From the NCBI RefSeq assembly GCF_014204515.1, contig NZ_JACHLI010000017.1, positions 78,087 through 142,086 on the forward strand: a DNA stretch of 64,000 nucleotides, written 5' to 3'. Both the position numbers and the translations under genes were made by a program. Positions 51,561-61,215 of this stretch are shown here, piece by piece (position 1 is the stretch's first letter; every line of letters begins with the position of its first letter). This DNA is from Pseudomonas nitroreducens. GTDB taxonomy: Bacteria; Pseudomonadota; Gammaproteobacteria; Pseudomonadales; Pseudomonadaceae. The notes beneath the pieces were generated by a model, which had not been told where the DNA came from, did no database searches, and saw only the letters and a list, made by a program, of their open reading frames with translations.

Positions 51561-52367
51561 ATGAGCGACAGCTTCACCCCCAATCCCTGGCAGGAACTGC
51601 GCCGCCTGACCTCCGCGCGCATCGCCCTGGGCCGTGCCGGCACCAGCCTGCCCACCGGCGCGCAGCTGGACTTCCAGTTCGCCCACGCCCAGGCCCGCGA
51701 CGCCGTGCACCTGCCCTTTGATCGCGAAGGCCTGGCGCAACAACTGGCCGAGCGCGGCCGCGACACCCTGCTGCTGCACAGCGCCGCCGCCGACCGCGAC
51801 ACCTACCTGCAACGGCCGGACCTGGGCCGCCGCCTGGACGAGGATTCGGCGGATATCCTGCGCCGCCACGCCGATCGTCATCCACAAGGCTACGACCTCG
51901 CCGTGGTGATCGCCGACGGTCTCTCTTCGCTGGCCGTACAGCGCCACAGCCTGCCCTTCCTCGAACGCATGGAAGAACAGGCGCGCAATGAAGGCTGGAG
52001 CCTGTCACCGGTGGCGCTGGTGCAACAGGGCCGCGTCGCCGTCGCCGATGAAGTCGCCGAATTGCTGCGGGCGAAGATGGTGGTGATCCTGATCGGCGAA
52101 CGCCCCGGCCTGTCCTCGCCGGACAGCCTCGGCCTGTACTTCACCTGGGCGCCGAAGGTCGGCCTGAATGACGCCTACCGCAACTGCATCTCCAACGTGC
52201 GCCTGGAGGGCCTCAGCTACGGTCTGGCCACGCACCGCCTGCTGTACCTGATGCGCGAGGCCTGCCGACGGCAATTGTCGGGGGTGAACCTGAAGGACGA
52301 AGCGGAGCTGCCGGCGCTGGAAGGAGAAGACTCCCGCGCACGCGGAAACTTCCTCATCGGCGGCTAA
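51561..52367 (+). CDS. eutC: Ethanolamine ammonia-lyase small subunit
   Basis: A 268-residue small subunit with the family signatures FAHAQARDAVHLPFD, VVIADGLSSLAVQRHS and VVILIGERPGLSSPDSLG. It completes the enzyme with EutB. The start at 51561 follows a GAGGAG. It ends 163 bases before the minor-pilin operon. No further eut genes (carboxysome shell or eutA reactivase) are present nearby. Confidence 0.95.
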   Translation: MSDSFTPNPWQELRRLTSARIALGRAGTSLPTGAQLDFQFAHAQARDAVHLPFDREGLAQQLAERGRDTLLLHSAAADRDTYLQRPDLGRRLDEDSADILRRHADRHPQGYDLAVVIADGLSSLAVQRHSLPFLERMEEQARNEGWSLSPVALVQQGRVAVADEVAELLRAKMVVILIGERPGLSSPDSLGLYFTWAPKVGLNDAYRNCISNVRLEGLSYGLATHRLLYLMREACRRQLSGVNLKDEAELPALEGEDSRARGNFLIGG

Positions 52368-52445
52368 GCGCGCGGGCAGTGTGAACGCGACCACATGCCG
52401 CGCCTGTCAGATGCCGTCTTTAGGATTTGTCTTAAATCACCCCTT

Positions 52446-52454
52446 CCGTCCGTC
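52446..52454 (+). promoter_or_regulatory. AlgR-like box upstream of the minor-pilin operon
   Basis: CCGTCCGTC differs by one base from CCGTTCGTC, the AlgR core reported in P. aeruginosa, where AlgR activates fimU-pilE. It lies about 77 bases before the start of the first gene. A weak match can occur by chance. Confidence 0.35.
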
Positions 52455-52530
52455 GCGATAAAAATCTCGCCATCGAGCTCCGCGCCCCCTGCAGGTGCGG
52501 AGCACCGCGCTTCACGTCGATGGTCAGAAG

Positions 52531-53049
52531 ATGGATTCAGCCAACGCTCCCAAGCTCGCTACCTCAGATAACCTGCCGCCCCAGCAGGGCTTCACCCTGA
52601 TCGAGACCCTGGTCACCATCACCATCCTGGCCATCGTGCTGGGCATTGCGGTGCCCTCCTTCGACCTGCTGATCAACCGCAACCGTGCGCAGAGCGCCGG
52701 CAAGCAACTGGTCGCGCTGCTGCAGTACGCCCGCGCCCAGGCGCAGATCGGCCGCCAGCCGGTGCGGGTGACGCCGCAGACCAGCGGCGACTGGACTTCC
52801 CTGCTGAGTGTCGGGCGCCTGCGCGGCGGCGACCTGGTCGGCCACCGGGAGATCGAACTGCGCAGGACCCGCCTCGATGACTCCGCCAGTCTGCGGATCG
52901 AGCAGGAGCCGAAGGCCCAGGTGGAATTCGACGGCAACGGCATCGCCGTGGGCAGCGGCACCTTTCCCCAGGTCTTCACCCTCACGGCCGGCCGCTACGC
53001 CAGCAAGGTCTGCCTGCAGCGCGGCGGAGCAGTAGCCCCATGCGACTGA
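52531..53049 (+). CDS. Minor pseudopilin FimT/FimU-type
   Basis: A 172-residue type IV pilin-like protein. The prepilin site is G20|F21 (GFTLIETLVT, with the conserved Glu5 as E25), and the long N-terminal helix is followed by the GspH/FimT beta domain with AQSAGKQLVALLQYARAQA. The leader of 20 residues is longer than usual. It is the first gene of a minor-pilin operon and overlaps pilV by 10 bases. Confidence 0.85.
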   Translation: MDSANAPKLATSDNLPPQQGFTLIETLVTITILAIVLGIAVPSFDLLINRNRAQSAGKQLVALLQYARAQAQIGRQPVRVTPQTSGDWTSLLSVGRLRGGDLVGHREIELRRTRLDDSASLRIEQEPKAQVEFDGNGIAVGSGTFPQVFTLTAGRYASKVCLQRGGAVAPCD

Positions 53050-53645
53050 CTCGCCGAGCGCGCACCCCGCAGCAGGGTTTCTACCTGGTCGAGGTGCTGG
53101 TGGCGGTGATGCTCACCAGCGTCGCCCTGCTCGGCATGCTGGCCCTGCAGAGCCGCAACATCGCCTACAGCCACGACAGCCAGCAGCGGCAGAACGCCCT
53201 GCTGCTCGCCGCCGACCTCGCCCGCAGCATCCAGGCCAATCGCCTGGCGCTTGTCAGTAACGGCAAGCTAACCAGCGAGGCGAGCTATCTGGTGCCCGCC
53301 GGCAGCGCCTTTCCCACCCTGGGCAGCGGCCAGAGCTGCGCCACCAGCGGCCTGGGCAAGCTCGACCGGGCGCAGCGCGAGCTGGCCTGCTGGGTCGCGC
53401 AGCTGCGCCTGAAGCTCAATACCGACGACACGCTGCTCAGGGACTCCACCTACATCTGCCCCAGCCGCGACGGCCGCACCTGCGCTACCGATTCGCGCCA
53501 GCCGCTGCTGCTGGTCCAGCTCGCCTGGCACAGCCGCAACTGCCAGGCCGGCAGCCTCACCAGCGCCGAGGACGCCGACGCCGCCTGCCTCTCGGCGGGC
53601 GCCGGAGGCGGCGTCGAGCGCTACCGCCTGGGCTTCCAGCCATGA
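53040..53645 (+). CDS. pilV: Minor pilin PilV
   Basis: A 201-residue pilin-like protein. The cleavage site is G13|F14 with Glu5 as E18 (QQGFYLVEVLVAVMLTS), then a globular part with several Cys. Part of the priming complex with PilW, PilX and PilY1. Overlaps pilW by four bases. Confidence 0.87.
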   Translation: MRLTRRARTPQQGFYLVEVLVAVMLTSVALLGMLALQSRNIAYSHDSQQRQNALLLAADLARSIQANRLALVSNGKLTSEASYLVPAGSAFPTLGSGQSCATSGLGKLDRAQRELACWVAQLRLKLNTDDTLLRDSTYICPSRDGRTCATDSRQPLLLVQLAWHSRNCQAGSLTSAEDADAACLSAGAGGGVERYRLGFQP

Positions 53646-54388
53646 GTCGGCAGCGCCAGCGGGGCCTGTCCCTGATCGAGCTGATGGTCGCCATCGCGCT
53701 GGGCGTGATGGTCCTGCTGGGCGTCCTGCAGGTCTACCTGTCGGGCAGCGAGCATGCCGCGTTCAACCATGCCCAGCAGCAGAACCAGGCCAACGCGCGC
53801 TTCATCCTCACCCTGCTGCAGCGCGAGAGCGGCCATGCCGGCTACAGCGCCTGGGTGCGCCACGCCAGCGCCGCCGATGACCAGCAGTACGACTTCGTCA
53901 TCGACCGCCAGGGGCCCTTCCCGGCGCTCACCGACGCCACCACCGGCTGCATCTTCGCCGCCGGCCAGGTCGCCAGCCCGGATGCCGGCGGCCGCGGCCT
54001 GTGCCTGCGCTACCAGCGCGCCCAGCGCAGCGACGCGCAAACGCAGCAGGACTGCACTGGCGCGGCGCTCTACAGCGATGACGACGAAGGCAATCCGCAA
54101 GCCCTGGTCAGCCACCTGCGCCTGTCCGGCGGCCAGTTTCTGTGCAGGACCAACAACCCGCTATCCGCTGGCGAAACCGTCCTCGCCGAGGGCCTCCACG
54201 ACCTGGTGTTCGCCGTCGGCTCGACCAACCAGATCCGCGCCGGGCTGGTGCTGACCTCGCGCCGCGCACTGCTGCCGGAGAACTGCAGCTACCAGGACCC
54301 GCTCAACCCCGCCACGTCGAAGGACACCGGCACCCGCGGCCTGTGCAGCGCCTTCGCGCAGACGCTCTACCTGAGGAACCAGCCATGA
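53642..54388 (+). CDS. pilW: Minor pilin PilW
   Basis: A 248-residue pilin-like protein, cleaved after G8 (RGLSLIELMVAIALG), Glu5 being E13. The middle region NQANARFILTLLQRE is typical of PilW. Both junctions overlap by four bases (ATGA), indicating coupled translation. Confidence 0.87.
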   Translation: MSRQRQRGLSLIELMVAIALGVMVLLGVLQVYLSGSEHAAFNHAQQQNQANARFILTLLQRESGHAGYSAWVRHASAADDQQYDFVIDRQGPFPALTDATTGCIFAAGQVASPDAGGRGLCLRYQRAQRSDAQTQQDCTGAALYSDDDEGNPQALVSHLRLSGGQFLCRTNNPLSAGETVLAEGLHDLVFAVGSTNQIRAGLVLTSRRALLPENCSYQDPLNPATSKDTGTRGLCSAFAQTLYLRNQP

Positions 54389-54930
54389 ACCGGCAACGCG
54401 GCCAGACCCTGCTGATCGCCCTGATCCTGCTGCTGGCGCTGAGCATGCTGACCCTGGGCAACCTGCGCAGCGGCCTGCTGCTGGACAACAGCCTGGCCGA
54501 GTCGCGGGACTACCAGGCGGCCCTGGGCGGCGCCGGCTCGGCGATCAGCGAGGCGCTGCAGCGCACACGCCTGAGCGCGACGATGGCGGTGAGCGAAGCG
54601 GATAACTGCGTCAGCAGCGCACAGGAGCAGCAGCAGGTGCTGCTCTGCGATCGCCGCTGGCTCGAACCCGGCGACGCCGCCAGTGCCGCGCTGCTGACCA
54701 GGGCCCGCACCTACCGCGGCAACGACCTCGCCAGCCCCGACCAACTGGCCGAACTGAGCAGCGCGCCACGCTGGTACGTCGCCGCACAGTGCGAGAGCCG
54801 CTCCTCCAGCGCCATGGCTGACTGCCTGTCCGGCAGCGGCACCCTGCTGCTGCAGATGAACGCCCTTTCCACCGGCATTACCGACCAGGCCCTGGTCCGC
54901 CTCCAGGAGTACGCCCGTGTCCAGCGCTGA
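54385..54930 (+). CDS. pilX: Minor pilin PilX
   Basis: A 181-residue pilin-like protein, with predicted cleavage after G6 (RGQTLLIALILLLAL). The usual Glu5 is absent, as expected for PilX. Between pilW and pilY1; it overlaps both (4 and 14 bases). Confidence 0.85.
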   Translation: MNRQRGQTLLIALILLLALSMLTLGNLRSGLLLDNSLAESRDYQAALGGAGSAISEALQRTRLSATMAVSEADNCVSSAQEQQQVLLCDRRWLEPGDAASAALLTRARTYRGNDLASPDQLAELSSAPRWYVAAQCESRSSSAMADCLSGSGTLLLQMNALSTGITDQALVRLQEYARVQR

Positions 54931-57900
54931 ACCGCTCCGCTCGCCCCGGCTTCCGGCCCTCCTGCTCGGCGGTGCGCTGCTGCTGGCCAGCGACTACGGC
55001 TGGGCGGCGACGCCCAGCCAGGCGCCACTGTTCCTCGTCGAGGGCGTCTCGCCCAACCTGATCGTCACCCTCGACGACTCCGGCAGCATGACCAGCGCCT
55101 ACACCCCCGACGGTATGTCCTCCTACGCCATCGCCAACCGCTCCTCGGCGTACAACCCGATGTACTACAACCCGGCGATCACCTACGAAGCACCGTGGAA
55201 GGTCACCTTCAGCGGCGGCCGGGTGGTCAGCGAGCGCTACACCACGAGTTTCGCCAAGGCCTACTACGACGGTTTCCTCACCAACCAGACCAGCACCGTC
55301 GACCTGAGCCGCAACACCGGCAACGGCTACAGCCAGAACGCCATCCAGGCGGTGAACAGCACCGACGCCTACCAGCGCAACGCGCACTATTACCAGTTCG
55401 ACGCCGCCTGTCCGCACGCGCGCAACGTGGCGACCAGCAGCCTGAGCGCGGTACAGAACTGCGCGGCGGACTCCTCGTACACCAGCGCCAGCGCCTGCAC
55501 CCGCACCTGCTTCACGCCGCATTGGGTGAGCACCGAGAAGGAGCAGCAGAACTACGCCAACTGGTTTTCCTTCTACCGCACCCGCCAGCTGGCCACGCGC
55601 ACCGCGGCCAACCTGGCGCTGTTCGACCTGCCCGAGCACATCCGCGTCACCTGGCAGGGCCTGAACTACTGCACCAGCATCAGCTTCAACCTCAGCTCCA
55701 CGTCCTGTGGCAACCAGACCCTGGCGGCCTTCACCGGCCAGCACAAGGCGGACTTCTTCACCTTCACCAGCCGCCTGGTCGCCAGCGGCGGCACGCCCCT
55801 GGGCACCGCGCAGAACCGCGTCAACAGCTACCTGGCCAGCACCACCGCCTACAACCCCTACGCCCGCGTGCCGGGCGCCAGCCGCGACCTGAAGACCGAA
55901 TACGCCTGCCGCCCCAGCTACCACCTGCTGATGACCGATGGCTTCGGTGACGGCTCCGGCGGCAACAACGCCGACGGCACGCCGCGAACCCTGCCCGACG
56001 GCAAGCAGTTCGCCGCCACCGCGCCCTACCAGGACCCCTGGTCCAACACCCTGGCCGACAACATCTTCCTCGGCTGGGCCACCGACGCCCGCAGCGACCT
56101 GGAGAACAAGGTGCCGCCGCGCTTTCGCGAGGGCAGCGACTACTGGAACCCGAAGAACGACCCCGCCACCTGGCAGCACGTCACCACCTACACCGTCGGA
56201 CTGGGCCTGGGACCGACGCTGAAATACCTGCAGTGGGAAGGCGACACCTACTCCGGCTCCTATGCGCAACTGCTCGACGGCCGCAAGAGCTGGCCCAACC
56301 CCAGCGCCAGCACCACGCTGGACGGCATGACGGTCACCGCTAACGAAGGCAAGGTGGCCGCGCTCTGGCATGGCGCGCTGAATTCCCGCGGCGAGTTCTT
56401 CAGCGCCGACTCCACCAGCGAACTGGTGAAAGCCTTCCAGGCCATCGTCAGCAGCATCTCCAGCAGCCAACTGGCGGTGGCCGCCGCCGGTGCCAGTTCC
56501 ACCTCGCTGAGCACCGACAGCCACCTCTACCGCGCCAGCTACCAGCCCACCGACTGGAGTGGCGACATCCTGCAGTACCGTCTCGATGCCGATGGCAATG
56601 CCCAGGCCAACGCCAGCCTGTCGTTCCGCAACCAGTTGAACCTGCGTTCCGCGGCCAGCCGCAGCCTCTACACCAATACCGCCCCGGACAGCGCCAAGGG
56701 CCAGTTGCAGCCCTTCACCTGGGACAATCTCGCGGCGCAGCAACAGCAATGGCTCGACCGCGCGCCGGGCACCCAGCGCGAGGACAACCTGGGCCAGCGC
56801 CGCGTCGACTGGCTGCGCGGCGAACGCAGCGACGAGGGAGGCACCTTCCGCGCGCGCAACCACCTGCTGGGCGACATCATCTACTCCTCGCCCCTGGTGG
56901 TCGGAGCGCCATCCGCCGTCACCTACTACCTGGAGAAGGCCGCCGGCGCCAGCGGCTACGACGAGTTCCGCAGGGACCATGCCGATCGCGAAAGTCGTCT
57001 GTATGTCGACGCCAACGACGGCATGCTGCACGCCTTCGACGAAACCGGAAGCGAGCGCTGGGCCTTCATCCCTGCGGCCGTGTTCGCGCAACTCAACTAC
57101 CTGCCCGATACCCGGTACGCCGCGCGCTCCGAGGAAGAAAACACCAACAGCCTGCACCGCTACTACGTCGACGGCAGCGCGGTCAGCCGCGACGTGCATT
57201 TCGCCGGCAGCTGGCACACCGTGCTGGTCATGGCCCCCGGCCGCGGCGGGCGCGGCCTGTTCGCCCTGGACATCACCGACGCCGACCGCCCGCGCCTGCT
57301 CTGGGAGTACTCCGACAGCGCGCGCAGCGCCACTGGCCAGGACATCGACTTCGGCCATGTGCTCGATCGGCCGGTCATCACCTTCTCCGGCGGCGAAGCC
57401 TACGTGCTCACCGGCAACGGCTACGACACCGCCAAGGGCTATTCGCTGTCGATCCGCCTGGAAGACGGGCGCATCAGCGCCGCCAGCGAGTCCGCCGCCG
57501 GCGACGGCGAAGTCGGCAGCACGGTCGCCTGGACCCGCGCGTCCAGCCCCGGCGAGCTCGCGCAGCGCTACTACGGCAGCCTGCAGGGCAAGCTCTACCG
57601 CCAGGCCGGCGTCGACAGCGTTTCCAGCCTGCTGTCGAGCATCCCCGCAGCACGCAGCCAGCCGCTGAGCACTCCCGCCGAAGTCACCCAGCATCCGCGT
57701 GGCGGGCAGCTGGTGATCGCCGGCAGCGGCAAGTTCTTCGAAGCCGGCGACAAGGAAGGCGCGCTCAGCCGGCAGTCCCTCTACGGCTTCTGGGACCAGA
57801 CCGACTACCTCGCCCATGTCGACGGCGCGGGCAGCCCCACCACCCTGAGCCGTCTGAGCGACCTGCAGGCCCAGACGCTGACCCAGGAAAGCGTCACGCA

Positions 57901-58354
57901 CAGCGCCGGCAGCAGCGAAGTACGCCAGCTGAGCAGCGAACGCGTGGCCTGGGACAACAGCGGCAAGCGCGGGGTGGGCATCCGCGGCTGGTACTTCGAC
58001 CTGGCCGACGGCGAGCGAATCCTCGACCAGCCCTTCATGCTCGGCGATGTGCTGTTCGTCACCGTCGGCCGCCCCAATGCCGACCCGTGCAGCGCCGGCA
58101 TTACCTACTGGCTGCTGGCGGTGGACCCGAAGAGCGGCGGTGCGCTGGATTTCAATGTGTTCGACCTGGTCGGCGACGGCTCCTACAGCGAGACCGCCAG
58201 CGGTATTCGCATCGACGGCCCGCTGACCCGCATCGGCGACAACCTCTACAGCCCCGACGGCACGCGCGTCCCGGTGCAGCTGTTCGACCCGCAGAACCAG
58301 GGGCGCTTCAACTGGCGGATCATGAACTACAACCTGCCGGTGAATTACCCATGA
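54917..58354 (+). CDS. pilY1: Type IV pilus tip adhesin/assembly factor PilY1
   Basis: A 1145-residue secreted protein. The signal peptide (first about 31 residues) leads to a von Willebrand A-like region with the metal-binding DSGSM (D54-M58) and a central long region. The C-terminal half is the PilY1 beta-propeller (GRGGRGLFALDITDADRPRL; a candidate Ca-binding DANDGMLHAFDE). A GTG start overlaps pilX. It sits at the pilus tip and is involved in surface sensing and pilus extension in related species. Confidence 0.9.
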   Translation: MSSAEPLRSPRLPALLLGGALLLASDYGWAATPSQAPLFLVEGVSPNLIVTLDDSGSMTSAYTPDGMSSYAIANRSSAYNPMYYNPAITYEAPWKVTFSGGRVVSERYTTSFAKAYYDGFLTNQTSTVDLSRNTGNGYSQNAIQAVNSTDAYQRNAHYYQFDAACPHARNVATSSLSAVQNCAADSSYTSASACTRTCFTPHWVSTEKEQQNYANWFSFYRTRQLATRTAANLALFDLPEHIRVTWQGLNYCTSISFNLSSTSCGNQTLAAFTGQHKADFFTFTSRLVASGGTPLGTAQNRVNSYLASTTAYNPYARVPGASRDLKTEYACRPSYHLLMTDGFGDGSGGNNADGTPRTLPDGKQFAATAPYQDPWSNTLADNIFLGWATDARSDLENKVPPRFREGSDYWNPKNDPATWQHVTTYTVGLGLGPTLKYLQWEGDTYSGSYAQLLDGRKSWPNPSASTTLDGMTVTANEGKVAALWHGALNSRGEFFSADSTSELVKAFQAIVSSISSSQLAVAAAGASSTSLSTDSHLYRASYQPTDWSGDILQYRLDADGNAQANASLSFRNQLNLRSAASRSLYTNTAPDSAKGQLQPFTWDNLAAQQQQWLDRAPGTQREDNLGQRRVDWLRGERSDEGGTFRARNHLLGDIIYSSPLVVGAPSAVTYYLEKAAGASGYDEFRRDHADRESRLYVDANDGMLHAFDETGSERWAFIPAAVFAQLNYLPDTRYAARSEEENTNSLHRYYVDGSAVSRDVHFAGSWHTVLVMAPGRGGRGLFALDITDADRPRLLWEYSDSARSATGQDIDFGHVLDRPVITFSGGEAYVLTGNGYDTAKGYSLSIRLEDGRISAASESAAGDGEVGSTVAWTRASSPGELAQRYYGSLQGKLYRQAGVDSVSSLLSSIPAARSQPLSTPAEVTQHPRGGQLVIAGSGKFFEAGDKEGALSRQSLYGFWDQTDYLAHVDGAGSPTTLSRLSDLQAQTLTQESVTHSAGSSEVRQLSSERVAWDNSGKRGVGIRGWYFDLADGERILDQPFMLGDVLFVTVGRPNADPCSAGITYWLLAVDPKSGGALDFNVFDLVGDGSYSETASGIRIDGPLTRIGDNLYSPDGTRVPVQLFDPQNQGRFNWRIMNYNLPVNYP

Positions 58355-58806
58355 CGGCCCCGGCGCGCCTGCCGACCCTGGACAGATACCGCGGCTTCAC
58401 CCTGGTCGAGCTGATGGTGGTGGTGTCCATCCTCGCCCTGCTGGCCGGCATCGCCATCCCCAGCTATCGCCAGTACGTCCTGCGCGCCCAGCGCAGCGAA
58501 GCACAGACGCTCCTGCGCGACGCCGCCGCCCAGCAGGAGCGCTACCTCGCGCAGTACAGCCGGTATACCGACGAGCCGGCGCGGCTGGCCTTTCCCGCGC
58601 CGCTGACGGCCGACGGCAAGCGCCTCTCGCCGAACCAGCTGTACGAACTGGGCATCGAGCACCCCGACGGCAATACCCGTCGCTACCGCCTCAGTGCCCT
58701 GCGACTCGGCGCCCAGGGCCAGGACCGCGAGTGCGGCGACTTCACCCTGGACGAGCAGGGCACGCGCGGCACCAGCGCAGGCAGCGTGGCAAGCTGCTGG
58801 CGTTGA
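58351..58806 (+). CDS. pilE: Minor pilin PilE
   Basis: A 151-residue type IV pilin with cleavage at G15|F16 (GFTLVELMVVVSILALL, Glu5 as E20) and a small C-terminal domain with two Cys (EC...SC). It overlaps pilY1 by four bases and ends the operon. No pilY2 gene lies between. Confidence 0.88.
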   Translation: MTAPARLPTLDRYRGFTLVELMVVVSILALLAGIAIPSYRQYVLRAQRSEAQTLLRDAAAQQERYLAQYSRYTDEPARLAFPAPLTADGKRLSPNQLYELGIEHPDGNTRRYRLSALRLGAQGQDRECGDFTLDEQGTRGTSAGSVASCWR

Positions 58807-58948
58807 TCAAACGCTCGCTTTGATTGCGCTTTCCACAAATTCTGGTGCAGCATCGGATGCGATGGCTATCTGCTGGCCGCGATGGCTGTCGCTGGCATAG
58901 CCCCTGCATTGCCATACCAGCCCACTCACCTCCCGCCGAGGCCCGCTC

Positions 58949-59413
58949 ATGCGCATTGTGCAAGCCACGCTCGACCACCTCGATCTGCTCGCGCCGCTGT
59001 TCGTCAAATACCGCGAGTTCTACGGCATGCTCCCCTACCCCGAATCCTCGCGAAAATTCCTCGAGAAGCGCCTGCGCCGCAAGGAATCGGTGATCTACCT
59101 GGCGCTGCCGGACGATGGCGAAGACAGGATCCTCGGCTTCTGCCAGCTCTACCCGAGCTACTCGTCGCTGTCGCTCAAGCGCGTGTGGATCCTCAACGAC
59201 ATCTACGTCGCCGAAGAGGCACGCCGCCAACTGGTCGCCGACCACCTGCTGCAGACTGCCCGGCAGATGGCCCGCGAGACCCAGGCCGTGCGCATGCGCG
59301 TATCCACCAGCGTCAACAACGAGGTGGCGCAGAAGGTCTACGAATCCATCGGCTTCCGCGAGGACAGCGAGTTCAAGAACTACGTCCTGCCGATCAGCGA
59401 CGACCTCAACTGA
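58949..59413 (+). CDS. GNAT-family acetyltransferase
   Basis: A 154-residue acetyltransferase. The core includes LGFCQLYPSYSSLSL and the acetyl-CoA-binding motif RRQLVADHLLQTARQMA, with the C-terminal NNEVAQKVYESIGF. Acceptor substrate unknown. GAGG lies near the start. In P. aeruginosa a similar gene directly follows eutC (from memory). Confidence 0.88.
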   Translation: MRIVQATLDHLDLLAPLFVKYREFYGMLPYPESSRKFLEKRLRRKESVIYLALPDDGEDRILGFCQLYPSYSSLSLKRVWILNDIYVAEEARRQLVADHLLQTARQMARETQAVRMRVSTSVNNEVAQKVYESIGFREDSEFKNYVLPISDDLN

Positions 59414-59501
59414 GCGCCAGCCGCCCCGCTGGCAGCGGCGGGCGCGGCGCACTAGAGTGCCATCAGCGGAAATTGCCGCGGCCACCGCATGAAGGGATCC
59501 C

Positions 59502-60374
59502 ATGCGTCATTCCCTGTTCGTTCTGCGTACAGCCTGCCTCTGCCTCGCGTTGCTGGGCCCCGCCGCCCAGGCCCAGACCCTGCGCATCGCCACCCTGGAG
59601 TGGTCGCCCTACGTGGGCAGCGACCTGCCGGGCAACGGCCTGGCCAGCCGCATCCTCAACGAAGCCCTGGCGCTCAACGGCGACAAGGCCGAACTGGTCT
59701 TCCTGCCCTGGCAGCGGGCCCTCAATGAGACCCGTGAAGGCCGCTTCGACGCACTGATGCCGGCCTACCTGTCTCCTGACCGCAGCCAGGACTTCTACAC
59801 CTCGATGCCGCTGCTGGACTCCCAGCTCGGCTTCTTCCGCCGCCGCGACCGCGCCCTGCCGATCAACCCGCGCGACCTCGATACCCTGCGCCCGTATCGC
59901 ATCGGCGTGGTGCGCGGCTACGTCAACCAGGTCGGCTTCGACGCCGCCGACTTCCTCAACAAGGACGTGGTCAGCAGCGACTGGCAGAACCTGGAAAAAC
60001 TCCTGCGCGGACGCATCGACCTGGCCGTGGTGGACCGCTATACCGGCTACCAGCTGCTCAGCCAGAACGCCCCGGCGCTGCGCGAGCAGCTGGAGTTCGT
60101 CGAGCCGCCGCTGGAGGTCAAGCCGCTCTACGTGCTGGTGCCCAGGAAGCGCGCCGAAGGCGAAGCCCTGGCCGCCAGCCTCGACCGCGGCCTGCGTACC
60201 CTGCGCCGCAGCGGCCGGCTGCAGCAGCTGATCGCCGACGCGCACCTGGAGACCGCGATGAACACCCGCGAGGTCGCCACCAAGCCACTGGCCGAGCAAT
60301 GGCCGGCGGATGGCCAGCAGCACGGTGCTGCCCTGCACCCCGCCCTGCTCAGCTGGCAGGCCAGCCGCTACTAG
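59502..60374 (+). CDS. Periplasmic solute-binding protein (family 3)
   Basis: A 290-residue secreted protein with signal peptide (24 residues, PAAQA) and type 3 solute-binding fold (RIATLEWSPYVGSDLPGNGL; LPWQRALNETREGRFDALMP). No transporter genes are adjacent, so it may act as a sensor or orphan receptor. Ligand unknown. Confidence 0.82.
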   Translation: MRHSLFVLRTACLCLALLGPAAQAQTLRIATLEWSPYVGSDLPGNGLASRILNEALALNGDKAELVFLPWQRALNETREGRFDALMPAYLSPDRSQDFYTSMPLLDSQLGFFRRRDRALPINPRDLDTLRPYRIGVVRGYVNQVGFDAADFLNKDVVSSDWQNLEKLLRGRIDLAVVDRYTGYQLLSQNAPALREQLEFVEPPLEVKPLYVLVPRKRAEGEALAASLDRGLRTLRRSGRLQQLIADAHLETAMNTREVATKPLAEQWPADGQQHGAALHPALLSWQASRY

Positions 60375-60501
60375 GGGCATTTGTCACAAGGCGTTGCCAC
60401 GCTCGCAGCGACAGTATTTTCACGCCGAAGCTGTAATATCCTCCCGCGGACTTCCGTCGCAGGATTCGACGGAGCGCGCCCCCGGCAGCCCGCTCGCGCC
60501 C

Positions 60502-60507
60502 TATAAT
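60502..60507 (+). promoter_or_regulatory. Perfect -10 hexamer upstream of the DedA gene
   Basis: TATAAT 42 bases before the dedA start; no good -35 is seen at the right distance. Confidence 0.4.
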
Positions 60508-60548
60508 GGGCGGCCCGGCCGTTCACCTCGTAGTCAGACAGGCTTCTC

Positions 60549-61208
60549 ATGGAATTCAACCCGATCGACCTGATTCTCCACCTCGACACCTACCTGTCGC
60601 TGGCGGTGGCCAACTATGGCACCTGGATCTACGCCATCCTGTTCCTGGTGATCTTCTGCGAAACCGGCCTGGTGGTGACGCCCTTCCTGCCGGGCGACTC
60701 CCTGCTCTTCATCGCCGGCGCCATCTGCGCCGCCGGCGGCATGGACCCCTGGCTGCTCGGCGGCCTGCTGCTGGTCGCGGCGATTTCCGGCGACAGCACC
60801 AACTACGTGATCGGTCGAACCCTGGGCAAGCGCCTGTTCAGCAACCCGAAGTCGAAGATCTTCCGCCGCGACTACCTGGACCAGACCCACGCCTTCTACG
60901 AACGCCACGGCGGCAAGACCGTCACCCTGGCGCGCTTCCTGCCCATCGTGCGGACCTTCGCGCCCTTCGTCGCCGGCATGGCCTACATGCCCTACGCGCG
61001 CTTCCTGTTCTTCAGCGTGGCCGGCAGCATCGCCTGGGTCGGCGGCCTGGTGACCCTGGGCTTCTTCTTCGGCAACGTACCGTTCATCAAGCAGAACCTG
61101 TCGGTGATGATCATCGCCATCATCGCCTTCTCCCTGGTGCCCATGCTGATCGGCTTCATCCGCCACAAGATGCGCCCCGCCACCAAGGCCCAGACCAGCG
61201 AGCGCTGA
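60549..61208 (+). CDS. DedA-family membrane protein
   Basis: A 219-residue inner-membrane protein with about five helices and the VTT/DedA signatures (FCETGLVVTPFLPGDSLLF; GGKTVTLARFLPIVRTFAP). Family members are flippases for undecaprenyl phosphate or phospholipids. It is 8 bases upstream of the peptidase gene. Confidence 0.9.
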   Translation: MEFNPIDLILHLDTYLSLAVANYGTWIYAILFLVIFCETGLVVTPFLPGDSLLFIAGAICAAGGMDPWLLGGLLLVAAISGDSTNYVIGRTLGKRLFSNPKSKIFRRDYLDQTHAFYERHGGKTVTLARFLPIVRTFAPFVAGMAYMPYARFLFFSVAGSIAWVGGLVTLGFFFGNVPFIKQNLSVMIIAIIAFSLVPMLIGFIRHKMRPATKAQTSER

Positions 61209-61215
61209 TCCGTCC

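Noticed and set aside
54878..57901. Long minus-strand open frame of about 1000 codons
   Set aside because: It is antisense to pilY1, has repetitive Gly/Ala/Val composition and no recognisable domain.
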